Assembly: GCA_002348825.1 (NCBI GenBank)
Contig: DEBN01000001.1
Location: 1-27,105, forward strand
Source of the DNA: Gammaproteobacteria bacterium UBA2955
GTDB lineage: Bacteria > Pseudomonadota > Gammaproteobacteria > Pseudomonadales > Azotimanducaceae
Direction: 5' to 3'
DNA length: 27,105 nucleotides
Both the position numbers and the translations under genes were made by a program. Of the stretch, positions 8,360 through 16,919 are shown piece by piece. The notes under the pieces are model-generated. The model saw nothing but the letters and a program-made list of their open reading frames with translations, ran no database searches and was not told the DNA's origin. Numbering within the stretch: position 1 is the first letter of the stretch; each line of letters opens with the position of its first letter.

Positions 8360-8928
8360 GCCCACTTGCGGCGACACCCACTGGCTGGCTCGAGGCGGTA
8401 CTGGCCAATTTCGACGCTTTTCTCATGGATCACGCTTCCGCGGAGAAAAAAGCATCCGGTATGGCCATGAGCATGGTTTCTCATTACCCGGACAAGCCGT
8501 CTATCGTGCGCGCTATGGTGGAACTTGCCGTCGAGGAACTGAACCACTATCGCGAGGTCATGCGGCTGATCCTTGACCGCCAGCTCACTCCCGCTGCCGA
8601 CCTAAAAGATCCTTATATCCATGAGTTGAACGGCCAAGTACGCAAAGCCACCGAATTTTTCTTGCTGGATCGCCTGATCGTCGGTGCCGTGGTCGAACGG
8701 CGCGGTGCCGAACGCTTCGCACTGGTTGCGGATAACTTGGACGGCGAGCCCCCTTTGGCCCGCTTCTATCGCTCCATCGCCACCAGTGAGAAACGCCACT
8801 GGGAGTTGTTTATAAATTTGGCGGCGCACCATTTTGACGAATCTGTCGTAACCGAACGCTTTAACGAGCTAACCGAAACAGAAGCTGAAGTTGTAAAAAC
8901 GCTGCCGCTGCGCGCTGCCCTGCACTAG
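8332..8928 (+). CDS. miaE: tRNA-(ms2io6A37) hydroxylase MiaE
   Basis: A 198-residue non-haem diiron monooxygenase that hydroxylates the isopentenyl group of ms2i6A at tRNA position 37. The ferritin-like four-helix ligand set is visible: Glu38 (HASAEKKASG), Glu69 and His72 (VEELNHYREV), Glu122 (VVERRGAERF), and Glu153 with His156 (TSEKRHWELF). Length fits MiaE. I chose the ATG at 8332; a longer frame from 8272 would overlap the esterase more deeply and adds no family sequence. It overlaps the esterase by 28 bp and precedes a glycosyltransferase-like gene by 12 bp. Confidence 0.92.
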   Translation: MAVVDLSRLSPLAATPTGWLEAVLANFDAFLMDHASAEKKASGMAMSMVSHYPDKPSIVRAMVELAVEELNHYREVMRLILDRQLTPAADLKDPYIHELNGQVRKATEFFLLDRLIVGAVVERRGAERFALVADNLDGEPPLARFYRSIATSEKRHWELFINLAAHHFDESVVTERFNELTETEAEVVKTLPLRAALH

Positions 8929-8940
8929 CAGACTGATATT

Positions 8941-10167
8941 ATGGATCGGGTCATCGATCACTATCTACAGCACTATGCAGAACCCGAGGCGCTTAGCTCG
9001 AGCTTAACCCGCCAACCCGCACTTACCCAAAAACAGCGATATAAGAATGTTCTGGTCATCCCGGCGTTCGCTGAATCAGAACACTTTCTAGCCGAAGTGG
9101 TTAGTCGCTGTAGCGATGCGCAGCTATTGTGTATCGTCGTCGCGAACGCCCCTGCAGAACCCGTCGCTACGAAACAGCAAATACAATCTACGCTAAAACT
9201 ACTCAATAGCCTCAAACATAGCGAGGCAACCCCATTATTGATGGTTGATCGGGCCACTCCCGGCGTACGCATACCGCATAAACAAGGCGTAGGGCTGGCG
9301 CGAAAAGTAGGCACAGACATCGCACTGCGTCTGTATCGCGAAGGCCAGATCACTTCGCCTTGGTTATATCAGACAGATGCTGACGCGCGCCTACCGGAAG
9401 ACTACTTCAACGCAATTTCAACCCAACGACCGGGCACGATTGTGTTCAGCCATCGGCACATCAGCGCAGACCCCGGGTTGGCCCATGCCGCCAAGCTCTA
9501 CGACACTCATATGCAATATTACGTTCACGCACTTGCTGTTCAGGGCAGCCCTTATGCGTATCCAACGCTTGGCAGCACTATTGCGGTGCATGCCGTCAAT
9601 TACGCAAAAGCCCGTGGTTTCCCAAAGCGCAACGCGGGGGAAGATTTTCACCTGCTCAACAAACTCAACAAACTCGAAGCCATAACATGGTTAAAGCAGC
9701 CGATCATCGAGGTTCAGGCAAGACGATCGACGCGAGTGGTTTTTGGTACGGGTCCGGCTTTGCAAAAAATAGCTTCGATCCTCGAAAAAGACCCAAGTGG
9801 TGAAAGTTATTTAAGCTATGACTACCGGTGCTTTGAGCTATTGGGCAAGGCATTAAACTATCTTGCGCTGTGCAGTCTCGACAGGCAATTCTCTTCATCA
9901 GCTCCTACCGACGATCCTGATCAAGTGCGGATCTCGAATATTCTGCGGCAATTGGGAGTGCATAAAGTCCTGAACGATAAACTTTACCAGCAGCCTAACA
10001 CTGCGCAGCGCCAACGCTTAGTTAATGATTGGTTTGATGGACTCAAGACACTGCGCTTTGTGCATCTTGCGCGCAGTTATTTCCCGAACACAAGCTTGCG
10101 CCAAACCTTGACAAAGTTACCGCCTTCGCTGCGCAACGAAATTACGTTCCAAGCCGGAATAGTTTAG
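8941..10167 (+). CDS. GT-A-fold glycosyltransferase-like protein
   Basis: A 408-residue protein with the marks of a nucleotide-sugar-dependent GT-A transferase. It has a Rossmann-like start NVLVIPAFAESE (36-47), a basic helix KQGVGLARKVGTDIA (114-128), and the DxD-type metal motif in YQTDADARLPEDYF (143-156). An acceptor-side GEDF (233-236) follows a stretch with a glycine-rich PTLGSTIAV. There is no signal peptide or membrane span, so it is probably cytosolic. The last 130 residues have no domain I recognise. Substrate and product are unknown. It sits 12 bp downstream of miaE, suggesting an operon with the esterase and MiaE, though no functional link is obvious. Confidence 0.7.
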   Translation: MDRVIDHYLQHYAEPEALSSSLTRQPALTQKQRYKNVLVIPAFAESEHFLAEVVSRCSDAQLLCIVVANAPAEPVATKQQIQSTLKLLNSLKHSEATPLLMVDRATPGVRIPHKQGVGLARKVGTDIALRLYREGQITSPWLYQTDADARLPEDYFNAISTQRPGTIVFSHRHISADPGLAHAAKLYDTHMQYYVHALAVQGSPYAYPTLGSTIAVHAVNYAKARGFPKRNAGEDFHLLNKLNKLEAITWLKQPIIEVQARRSTRVVFGTGPALQKIASILEKDPSGESYLSYDYRCFELLGKALNYLALCSLDRQFSSSAPTDDPDQVRISNILRQLGVHKVLNDKLYQQPNTAQRQRLVNDWFDGLKTLRFVHLARSYFPNTSLRQTLTKLPPSLRNEITFQAGIV

Positions 10168-10220
10168 ACTCTGCGCGTTTTTTCGACAGCTTATGGCCGA
10201 TCACAGGAGCGGTTAAGGCT

Positions 10221-10274
10221 ATGGCAATAAACCTATTGCTCTTTCTTATGCGCGTAAAACGGATCGGCGTTTAA
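10221..10274 (+). CDS. Possible 17-codon leader peptide upstream of argC
   Basis: An ATG preceded by GGTTAAGG opens a 17-residue frame (MAINLLLFLMRVKRIGV) whose TAA ends 3 bp before the argC ATG at 10278. It carries two arginine codons (CGC, CGG) and a lysine near its end. Position suggests translational coupling or a leader role, but a frame this short is easily produced by chance and no attenuator hairpin is clear. Confidence 0.2.
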   Translation: MAINLLLFLMRVKRIGV

Positions 10275-10277
10275 ATC

Positions 10278-11216
10278 ATGGCAACAATTTTTATCGACGG
10301 ACAGGCCGGCACCACGGGGATTGAAATTGCCACACGCCTGCGCGGGCGCAGCGATCTTAAGCTGCTGGATATCGCTGACCAACAGCGCAAAGATCCCACA
10401 GTCCGCGAGCAAATGTTCAAGCAAGCCGATGTCACAATTCTGTGCCTTCCAGACGACGCTGCCGTCGCGGCCTGCGACCTAGCAGCCGACCACTGCAGGA
10501 TCCTCGACGCCAGCAGCGCGCATCGCGTTCAGCCTGACTGGGTCTATGGGCTGCCCGAACTCCATGCGAAAAGTCGCGAGGCCATTGCTGCAGCCGACAA
10601 GGTCAGCAATCCAGGATGTTATCCACAAGGCTTCATACTGAGCATTTTGCCGCTGGTAGAAGCCGGGTTGTTGGACACGGGCACACCACTGCGTTGCACC
10701 GCTGTGTCCGGTTATTCAGGCGGCGGTCGCCAGATGATAGAGTCGTTTCGCGACTTTACGCCGGAGCAAGCTGACACCTTCAACACTCAAGCCTATGGCC
10801 TGAACCAAAGCCACAAGCATCTACCGGAAATGCAGCGCTACAGTGGCACCGCTGTCGCACCGATTTTCCTACCGACAGTGGCCAATTACTACAAAGGCAT
10901 GGTCACCAGCATCGCGCTATTTGCAAGTGAACTGAGCGGCGCGACATCGGCCGACGTTCAGGCCGTCCTAGCGCAGCGCTACGCCTCGGAACGGTTCATT
11001 CATGTGGCGCCGGTGAACGCACCCGAGCATCTGGTAAACGGATATCTGAACCCTACCAAGTGCAATGACACAAACACCCTCGAATTAATGGTATTCGGCG
11101 ACGCACAGCGCATCGTGATCAATGCGCGGTACGACAATTTAGGAAAGGGCGCCGCCGGCGCCGCCATACAAAACCTCAATATCATGCTTGGACTGCAAGA
11201 GGATCTTGGACTATGA
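10278..11216 (+). CDS. argC: N-acetyl-gamma-glutamyl-phosphate reductase, type 2
   Basis: A 312-residue NADPH-dependent reductase of arginine biosynthesis, converting N-acetylglutamyl-phosphate to the semialdehyde. The dinucleotide loop DGQAGTTG (7-14) starts the protein, and the catalytic cysteine is Cys114 in SNPGCYPQGF. The region VSGYSGGGRQMIE and the C-terminal NLGKGAAGAAIQNLN are typical. The short length and FIDGQAGTTG start mark the type-2 group, distinct from the longer type-1 enzyme of E. coli. The stop overlaps the next start by ATGA. No other arg genes lie in the window. Confidence 0.92.
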   Translation: MATIFIDGQAGTTGIEIATRLRGRSDLKLLDIADQQRKDPTVREQMFKQADVTILCLPDDAAVAACDLAADHCRILDASSAHRVQPDWVYGLPELHAKSREAIAAADKVSNPGCYPQGFILSILPLVEAGLLDTGTPLRCTAVSGYSGGGRQMIESFRDFTPEQADTFNTQAYGLNQSHKHLPEMQRYSGTAVAPIFLPTVANYYKGMVTSIALFASELSGATSADVQAVLAQRYASERFIHVAPVNAPEHLVNGYLNPTKCNDTNTLELMVFGDAQRIVINARYDNLGKGAAGAAIQNLNIMLGLQEDLGL

Positions 11217-12511
11217 CTGTTGGTGAATCAGGGCAACCTCTGGCGACGCTACCGAAACCAGACTTACAGACATTAGAGCGGACTTGGACAGACGCTTTAG
11301 CGACAGTCAGCGGTGCCAATCAGCAACTCGACTTGAGCCGCGGCAAGCCAGGGGTCGAACAGTTACGCCTCAGCGATGCTTTGGAAACCACCATCGCCGG
11401 CAACTACATAAGCGCGGACGGCACCGACACCCGAAACTACGGCGGCTTAATGGGCATTGCGGAAGCTCGCGACCTCGGTGCAGAAATAATGGGCGTCCCC
11501 GCGGCAGAGATTATGGCAGCGGGCAATTCAAGCTTGAATCTCATGCATCTGGTTTTAAGTACTGCCTTAAACCTTGGCTTGTGGGGCGACAATCGTAAGT
11601 GGCGGGACAGCGACTCGATCAAAGTGCTGACCCCGGTACCGGGCTATGACCGGCACTTTGTGCTGTGCCAACACTTTGGCATGGAGATGGTCAACATTCC
11701 TATGCTCGAACACGGCCCAGACCTGCAGCGCGCCGCGGAGCTTGCTGCCGCGGACTCCAACATAAAAGCTATATGGTGTGTGCCGAAATACGCTAATCCC
11801 ACCGGTAACACCTATTCCGACAACACGGTGGAAGCCCTGGCTGCGCTGCCGGGGCAAGCGGCCGCCGACGACTTTATTGTACTTTGGGACAACGCGTACG
11901 CGGTACACCACTTGGAACAACCGGGTGACGCGCTGGCAAGTATTCGCGATTTCGCCATAGCTGCTGGGACCGCGGAGCATATTGTGCAATTTGCTTCCAC
12001 CTCGAAGATCACCTTTGCTGGCGCCGGCGTCGGCTTTGTCGCCTCTGGCGCTAAAGTTCTACAAAGCCTCGTGGCGCATCTGAGTGTACAAACCGTCGGG
12101 CCCGACAAGGTCAACCAGTTACGGCACGCGCGCTTTCTAAATGGCCGAGTCACCGAGCACATGGCCGCACATGCCGAAATCCTGCGCCCCAAATTCGCAC
12201 TTGTAGACCAAATATTAACCGAACAACTCGGCGCTCTAGCGATCGCCGAGTGGACCAAGCCGAACGGCGGATATTTCGTTTCCCTAGATTTGCTGCCTGG
12301 CCTCGCTAAACAGGTTGTGGCTATGGCCAAAGAATCGGGCTTAGTCCTCACCCCCGCGGGCGCTACATTCCCTTACGGGGTCGACCCCGATGACCGTAAC
12401 GTGCGCATTGCGCCCACTTTCGGCAGCTTGCAGGAATTAAGCGGCGCCATGGAGATACTCACCCTGTGCGTGAAACTCGCCAGCGCGCGTAAATTGCTCG
12501 CACAATCTTAG
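11213..12511 (+). CDS. PLP-dependent class I aminotransferase (aspartate aminotransferase-like)
   Basis: A 432-residue fold-type-I aminotransferase. The PLP Schiff-base lysine is Lys265 in ASTSKITFAGAG; Asn195 (KYANPTGN) and Asp226 (VLWDNAYAV) contact the cofactor. The N-terminal LDLSRGKPGVEQL and GGLMGIAEAR match the divergent aspartate aminotransferase subgroup (Pfam Asp_aminotransf type, seen in corynebacteria and others), sometimes annotated as MocR-like without the DNA-binding domain. Amino donor and acceptor are not certain; aspartate/2-oxoglutarate is the best guess. The 4-bp overlap with argC suggests it supplies or consumes glutamate in the same amino-acid pathway, which is inference. 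rhlB starts 7 bp after its stop. Confidence 0.85.
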   Translation: MTVGESGQPLATLPKPDLQTLERTWTDALATVSGANQQLDLSRGKPGVEQLRLSDALETTIAGNYISADGTDTRNYGGLMGIAEARDLGAEIMGVPAAEIMAAGNSSLNLMHLVLSTALNLGLWGDNRKWRDSDSIKVLTPVPGYDRHFVLCQHFGMEMVNIPMLEHGPDLQRAAELAAADSNIKAIWCVPKYANPTGNTYSDNTVEALAALPGQAAADDFIVLWDNAYAVHHLEQPGDALASIRDFAIAAGTAEHIVQFASTSKITFAGAGVGFVASGAKVLQSLVAHLSVQTVGPDKVNQLRHARFLNGRVTEHMAAHAEILRPKFALVDQILTEQLGALAIAEWTKPNGGYFVSLDLLPGLAKQVVAMAKESGLVLTPAGATFPYGVDPDDRNVRIAPTFGSLQELSGAMEILTLCVKLASARKLLAQS

Positions 12512-12518
12512 GAAAACT

Positions 12519-13742
12519 ATGACGGATTCTATATCGGCTACCGACGTCGGAAGTTCACCAACAACAGCCCAGGAGCAACCGGATCGTTTCCAAGACTACG
12601 CCCTACCCGAACCCTTGATGCGTGCCATCAACGACCTCGGTTTCGAGTTTTGTACACCGATTCAGGCCCGAGCTCTGCCGTTCAGTCTGGCAGACTATGA
12701 TGTCACCGGTCAGGCGCAGACCGGTACCGGAAAAACTGCAGCTTTCCTTATCGCCTTGCTGACCAGATTCTGGGAGAACCCGCTGCAGCAGCCCCTGCCT
12801 AAAGGTACACCGCGCGCACTAGTGCTGGCACCGACAAGAGAGTTAGCGCTGCAAATAGAAGGCGACGCAGCAGATCTGGCAAAGTATATGGGCGCCTCGA
12901 CCGTTAGCGTCGTCGGCGGCATGGATTTCACCAAGCAACAGGAGCGGTTGGCAGCAAAACCCGTAGACATACTGGTTGCAACACCCGGGCGACTTATCGA
13001 CTTCTTAGAACGCCGGCACGTTAACCTGAGCAAGGTCGAGGCCTTGGTCATCGACGAGGCAGATCGAATGCTAGACATGGGTTTCATTCCCGATGTTCGA
13101 CGCATCGTTTATCAAACACCCCACAAACGACAACGCCAAACGCTATTCTTTTCGGCTACCTTTAATGAAACGGTTATGCGGCTAGCGCAGTCGTGGACTA
13201 TTGACCCGGAACATATCGTAGTCGAACCCGACAGTGTCGCCACCGACACCGTCGATCAAAAATTCTGGCTGATCAGCGCTCACAAACGTCAAGAACTGCT
13301 GCGCGACTTTTTGTTAGTAAAGCGGCCCGAACGCGCCATCATCTTTGCCAATCGCCGCGATCAGACCCATCGATTGGTAAGCTATTTAAGCCAAAAAGGC
13401 ATCCAATGCGAGGGCTTAGCCGGTGACATCCCACAGAAAAAACGTCTCTCGACGCTCAATCGCTTTAAGCAAGGCAACCTGCAGTACCTCATTGCCACCG
13501 ACGTAGCGGGCCGAGGAATCCACGTCGACGGCGTTACCCATGTGATTAACTTTGAACTTCCTGATGACCCAGAAGATTACGTTCACCGCATCGGTCGAAC
13601 CGGTCGCGCCGGGGCGGAAGGCACAGCGATCAGCTTTGTGTCTGAGGACGACGCGTTTAACCTACCCGCTTTAGAAGAGTACCTAGGCAACCCGATCAAA
13701 TGTGTGCAGCCCGAAGAACTGAGCAATGCGAAGACAACTTGA
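12519..13742 (+). CDS. rhlB: ATP-dependent RNA helicase RhlB (DEAD-box)
   Basis: A 407-residue DEAD-box helicase. Motifs in order: the Q motif with GFEFCTPIQARALP (41-54), Walker A AQTGTGKT (66-73), PTRELA (105-110), TPGR (155-158), DEAD (179-182), SAT (212-214), and the C-terminal domain with ATDVAGRGIHVDGV and HRIGRTGRAG. The sequence style around GFEFCTPIQA and LPDDPEDYVHRIGRTGRAG matches RhlB, the helicase of the gammaproteobacterial RNA degradosome, rather than RhlE or DeaD. The short acidic tail lacks the long basic extension of some RhlB proteins. It is cytosolic and would unwind structured RNA for RNase E or PNPase. It is packed 7 bp behind the aminotransferase. Confidence 0.9.
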   Translation: MTDSISATDVGSSPTTAQEQPDRFQDYALPEPLMRAINDLGFEFCTPIQARALPFSLADYDVTGQAQTGTGKTAAFLIALLTRFWENPLQQPLPKGTPRALVLAPTRELALQIEGDAADLAKYMGASTVSVVGGMDFTKQQERLAAKPVDILVATPGRLIDFLERRHVNLSKVEALVIDEADRMLDMGFIPDVRRIVYQTPHKRQRQTLFFSATFNETVMRLAQSWTIDPEHIVVEPDSVATDTVDQKFWLISAHKRQELLRDFLLVKRPERAIIFANRRDQTHRLVSYLSQKGIQCEGLAGDIPQKKRLSTLNRFKQGNLQYLIATDVAGRGIHVDGVTHVINFELPDDPEDYVHRIGRTGRAGAEGTAISFVSEDDAFNLPALEEYLGNPIKCVQPEELSNAKTT

Positions 13743-13748
13743 TAGAAT

Positions 13749-13769
13749 GTTGGTCATGCAAACACCAAC
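13749..13769 (+). terminator. Weak hairpin between rhlB and the nitrilase gene
   Basis: GTTGGT (13749-13754) and ACCAAC (13764-13769) form a 6-bp stem with a 9-nt loop, followed by TTTA. The stem is short and the T run poor, so it could at most attenuate transcription in the 38-bp gap. Confidence 0.15.
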
Positions 13770-13780
13770 TTTAAGCCGCC

Positions 13781-14611
13781 ATGTCTAGCACCGCTCCAAC
13801 TCAGGTAGCGGTCGTTCAGCATAACGCTGGCACAGACGTCGCAGCCAATCTCAGCACACTGATCCAGTTGAGCCGCCAAGCCGCAGCGGAGGGCGCGCAA
13901 CTGATCACATGGGCGGAGGCCTTCGCTTATCTCGGCCGACACGAAGGCAAACAAGAGATCCTGGAGACGTTACCGGCAGGTGGGCCTATTTTGCACCGCT
14001 GCCAAGAATTGGCTCAGGAACTCAACTGTGCCTTACTGTTGGGTGGATTCCATGAAGCAATCCCCGGAGATGCGCAACGTTGCTACAACACCAGCGTATA
14101 CCTAGACGAAACCGGCACGGTCAAAGCGCTGTATCGAAAGATTCATCTATTTGACGTCAACATCGTCGACGGCCCGCAACTAAGAGAATCGCGCCAAACC
14201 GCAGCCGGGAACCGCGCCGTCTTAACCGACACCGCGTTCGGCAAACTTGGTCTAACCATTTGCTACGACTTGCGCTTTCCCGCTCTTTATCAGGCGCTCA
14301 CAGATCAAGGCGCAATCGCGCACAGCGTGCCATCGGCATTCACCGCGACAACGGGCGATGCCCACTGGCACGCGCTATTGCGCGCCCGCGCAATTGAAAA
14401 TCAGAGCTACGTTATCGCGCCGGCGCAGCACGGCCGGCACAGCGCCAACCGATCCTCCTATGGACATTCGGTAATCATCGACCCGTGGGGCCGGGTACTT
14501 GCAGAGATCGATGACGGGGACGGCTACGCCATAGCAACTATAGATCCAGCCGAAGTCGCGCGGGTGCGCGAACAGCTTCCAAGCCTTAAGAATCGCCAAG
14601 CTTTCAGCTAG
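13781..14611 (+). CDS. Carbon-nitrogen hydrolase (nitrilase superfamily, Nit-type amidase)
   Basis: A 276-residue amidase with the nitrilase triad: Glu46 (ITWAEAFAY), Lys120 (YRKIHLFD) and Cys161 (ICYDLRFPALYQ). The RKIHLFDV and CYDLRFPALY sequences are those of the Nit1/Nit2 branch, which includes deaminated-glutathione amidase and omega-amidase, and of proteobacterial relatives such as YbeM. It is cytosolic and would release ammonia from small amides, perhaps repairing transamination by-products; that would fit the neighbouring aminotransferase genes, but this is inference. The ATG at 13781 follows a poor ribosome binding site. It is co-directional with the permease gene 15 bp downstream. 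Confidence 0.87.
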   Translation: MSSTAPTQVAVVQHNAGTDVAANLSTLIQLSRQAAAEGAQLITWAEAFAYLGRHEGKQEILETLPAGGPILHRCQELAQELNCALLLGGFHEAIPGDAQRCYNTSVYLDETGTVKALYRKIHLFDVNIVDGPQLRESRQTAAGNRAVLTDTAFGKLGLTICYDLRFPALYQALTDQGAIAHSVPSAFTATTGDAHWHALLRARAIENQSYVIAPAQHGRHSANRSSYGHSVIIDPWGRVLAEIDDGDGYAIATIDPAEVARVREQLPSLKNRQAFS

Positions 14612-14626
14612 CGGCAAAACAAGACC

Positions 14627-15718
14627 ATGACGATCGAAAGGCCAACCCGCACCACCAACAGCTTATTGTTAGTCGCCGCTCTAATCGTTATCGCTGCGGG
14701 CTTGAAGTCTGCGCAGGCGCTGGTCGTACCGTTTCTGTTGTCAGCATTTATCGCCACCATCGCCGCGACCCCGCTATTTTGGCTACGTCAGAGGGGGCTA
14801 AAGAGCACCGTTGCGCTTCCCACGGTCATCGTCGGCATCATTACGATACTGGCAATACTAGGCGGTCTTCTGGCGTCATCTACCTCTGCGTTCGCAGCAA
14901 AGTTACCCTTCTACCAAGAGCGTTTGGCGCTGCTGCAGGCACAACTCATAGGTTTTCTCAACGATTTCAATATCCCGCTAGACATCGCCAACTTGGTGAC
15001 CAACCTATCACCCGGGTCGGCGTTGACTTTTGCAAGCTCCACTTTGGCGGGCATTGGTGCAGTACTCAGCGATAGCTTGCTGATTGCGCTCACCGTCGTT
15101 TTCATTCTCGCGGAAGCCACAAGCTTTCCAAGCAAGCTGCGACACGTGCTCGCAGACCCGCAACGCGATCTACCGTTGTTCTCTGAATTCACCGCCAACA
15201 TGAACCGCTACATCGCCATCAAGACCAGTGTCAGCATCGCTACCGGCGTGGTGGTCACAGCCGTGCTATGGGCACTGGGCGTGGACTTCCCCCTGCTTTG
15301 GGGATTATTAGCCATGCTGCTTAACTTCATTCCAACCATCGGCTCTATTATCGCAGCAGTACCGCCGATTTTGCTGGCCCTGGTGCAGGCCGGGCCGGCC
15401 ATTGCCGGCGCTGTTGCTGGCAGTTTTTTTCTTATAAACATGGTAATGGGTAACGTTGTAGAACCACGTTTTCTGGGGCGTGGCCTGGGTCTTTCCACAC
15501 TGGTGGTGTTCCTATCCTTGATATTGTGGGGCTGGTTATTGGGGCCGGTGGGCATGCTGTTATCTGTTCCTTTAACGATGACCGCCAAGATCGCACTCGA
15601 GGCGAACCCAGACACGAGTTGGATCGCCTATCTGTTGGGGCCAGCGGGCTCCGAGGACTCGGCCGCGTCCGAACCGGAAAAGCCAGACGACGCGGAACCG
15701 CCTGAAGCGACCTTATGA
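14627..15718 (+). CDS. AI-2E family permease (PerM/TqsA-like)
   Basis: A 363-residue integral membrane protein. Hydrophobic spans occur at about residues 11-30, 32-50, 62-85, 140-160, 195-215, 217-245, 250-275 and 288-315, with a soluble loop near 95-130. The segments NFIPTIGSIIAAVPPILLAL and GNVVEPRFLGRGLGLSTLVV, then LGPVGMLLSVPL, are the family hallmarks. Members export diverse substrates (autoinducer-2 in TqsA, ions in others), so the substrate is open. The C-terminus is a hydrophilic acidic and proline-rich tail (about 340-363). It overlaps hisC by ATGA, coupling a membrane protein to a histidine biosynthesis enzyme. Confidence 0.88.
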   Translation: MTIERPTRTTNSLLLVAALIVIAAGLKSAQALVVPFLLSAFIATIAATPLFWLRQRGLKSTVALPTVIVGIITILAILGGLLASSTSAFAAKLPFYQERLALLQAQLIGFLNDFNIPLDIANLVTNLSPGSALTFASSTLAGIGAVLSDSLLIALTVVFILAEATSFPSKLRHVLADPQRDLPLFSEFTANMNRYIAIKTSVSIATGVVVTAVLWALGVDFPLLWGLLAMLLNFIPTIGSIIAAVPPILLALVQAGPAIAGAVAGSFFLINMVMGNVVEPRFLGRGLGLSTLVVFLSLILWGWLLGPVGMLLSVPLTMTAKIALEANPDTSWIAYLLGPAGSEDSAASEPEKPDDAEPPEATL

Positions 15719-16794
15719 GCAAATTTCAACGGCCCAACATTCAACGCATGGAAGGGTATAAATGGGGCGAACAGCCCCTCGATCTTCATGCGATCAAGCT
15801 GAACACCAACGAAAACCCATACCCGCCGAGCCCCGCTGTGACCGAAGCGTTAAACACGTTCTCTACTGCCAGTTTACGCACCTACCCACAGCCTACCGCC
15901 GACGCTCTGCGCGAGCAGATCGCGGAACAGCACGGACTGCACAAAAATCAGGTTGTGGTCACCCATGCAGGCGATGAAGCCCTCCGTCTTGCGATCACTA
16001 CCTATGTTTGTCCAGGCGGCACCTTCGCCACCACGGACCCCAGCTATTCCCTCTATCCGGTGCTGGTGCAAATACAAGACGCCCTCACGCTTAACATAGA
16101 TTTAGCGCCGAACTGGTCAATTCCCCCTGACTTCGCTACACGTGCCAACGCCGCGGGTGCGCAACTTTCCTGTCTGGTCAATCCCCATGCGCCGAGTGGT
16201 CGATTAACCCAAGCCCAGCAGTTACACGAGATCGCAGAGGCCATCAGCGGCGTATTACTGATCGATGAAGCCTACGCCGATTTCGTCGATCCAAAGATCG
16301 GCTATAACAGTCGCGAGTTAATCCAGCAGCACGACAACGTTCTGGTATTGCGTACCTTCAGTAAAGGTTACAGCTTAGCTGGGTTGCGGCTTGGCTATTT
16401 GCTCGGTGACCAGGACCTGATCGCGCCCATCATCGAAAAAACCCGCGACAGCTATAACATTGATAGCATCAGCCAGAGCCTTGGGCTGGCCGCACTAAAA
16501 GACCAAGCCTATGCCCGCTCTACTTGGGAGAAGGTGCGCGAGCAACGTCACTTGCTGGCACAACGACTTACCGAAATCGGCTGGTCTTGTGCAGCCAGCG
16601 AAGCCAACTTTTTACTCGCAACGCCACCGAGCGACGGCATCGGTGCCGAGGACATCTATAAAAGGCTTAAAGCCAAGAACATATTGGTGCGTTATTTCAA
16701 CCATCCGCGCCTGAACGACAAATTACGTATCAGTGTGGGTACAGAGGAGCAGAACCAAGTACTGCTAGAGAACCTCGAGCACTTCAGTAATTGA
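15715..16794 (+). CDS. hisC: Histidinol-phosphate aminotransferase
   Basis: A 359-residue PLP enzyme of histidine biosynthesis, transferring an amino group from glutamate to imidazole-acetol phosphate. The PLP lysine is Lys217 in RTFSKGYSLAGLRLGY; Asn156 (LVNPHAPSG) and Asp184 (LLIDEAYADF) bind the cofactor, and Arg225 the phosphate side. The N-terminal KLNTNENPYPPSP is characteristic of HisC. The usual NGSDE segment of HisC is HAGDEAL here, a modest departure. The start overlaps the permease stop by 4 bp. No other his genes are present. A specialised aromatic or other HisC-like transamination cannot be excluded. Confidence 0.87.
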   Translation: MSKFQRPNIQRMEGYKWGEQPLDLHAIKLNTNENPYPPSPAVTEALNTFSTASLRTYPQPTADALREQIAEQHGLHKNQVVVTHAGDEALRLAITTYVCPGGTFATTDPSYSLYPVLVQIQDALTLNIDLAPNWSIPPDFATRANAAGAQLSCLVNPHAPSGRLTQAQQLHEIAEAISGVLLIDEAYADFVDPKIGYNSRELIQQHDNVLVLRTFSKGYSLAGLRLGYLLGDQDLIAPIIEKTRDSYNIDSISQSLGLAALKDQAYARSTWEKVREQRHLLAQRLTEIGWSCAASEANFLLATPPSDGIGAEDIYKRLKAKNILVRYFNHPRLNDKLRISVGTEEQNQVLLENLEHFSN

Positions 16795-16919
16795 CCGTTA
16801 AACAACGCTACTATGCGCGACCATCTAACGTGCCTGAGCGACATGGCGGTACCGTTGTTGAACCGCAGCCAACACTGATTGAACGACAACGTAATCCGAC
16901 CGAACCGATTAACTGGTGA
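16791..16919 (+). CDS. Possible 42-codon ORF overlapping the hisC stop
   Basis: A TTG at 16791 shares three bases with the hisC TGA and opens a 42-residue basic, proline-rich frame ending in the unremarkable EPINW. I see no family resemblance and no independent ribosome binding site; only coupling to hisC would translate it. It may be noise or the remnant of a lost gene end. Confidence 0.2.
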   Translation: MTVKQRYYARPSNVPERHGGTVVEPQPTLIERQRNPTEPINW

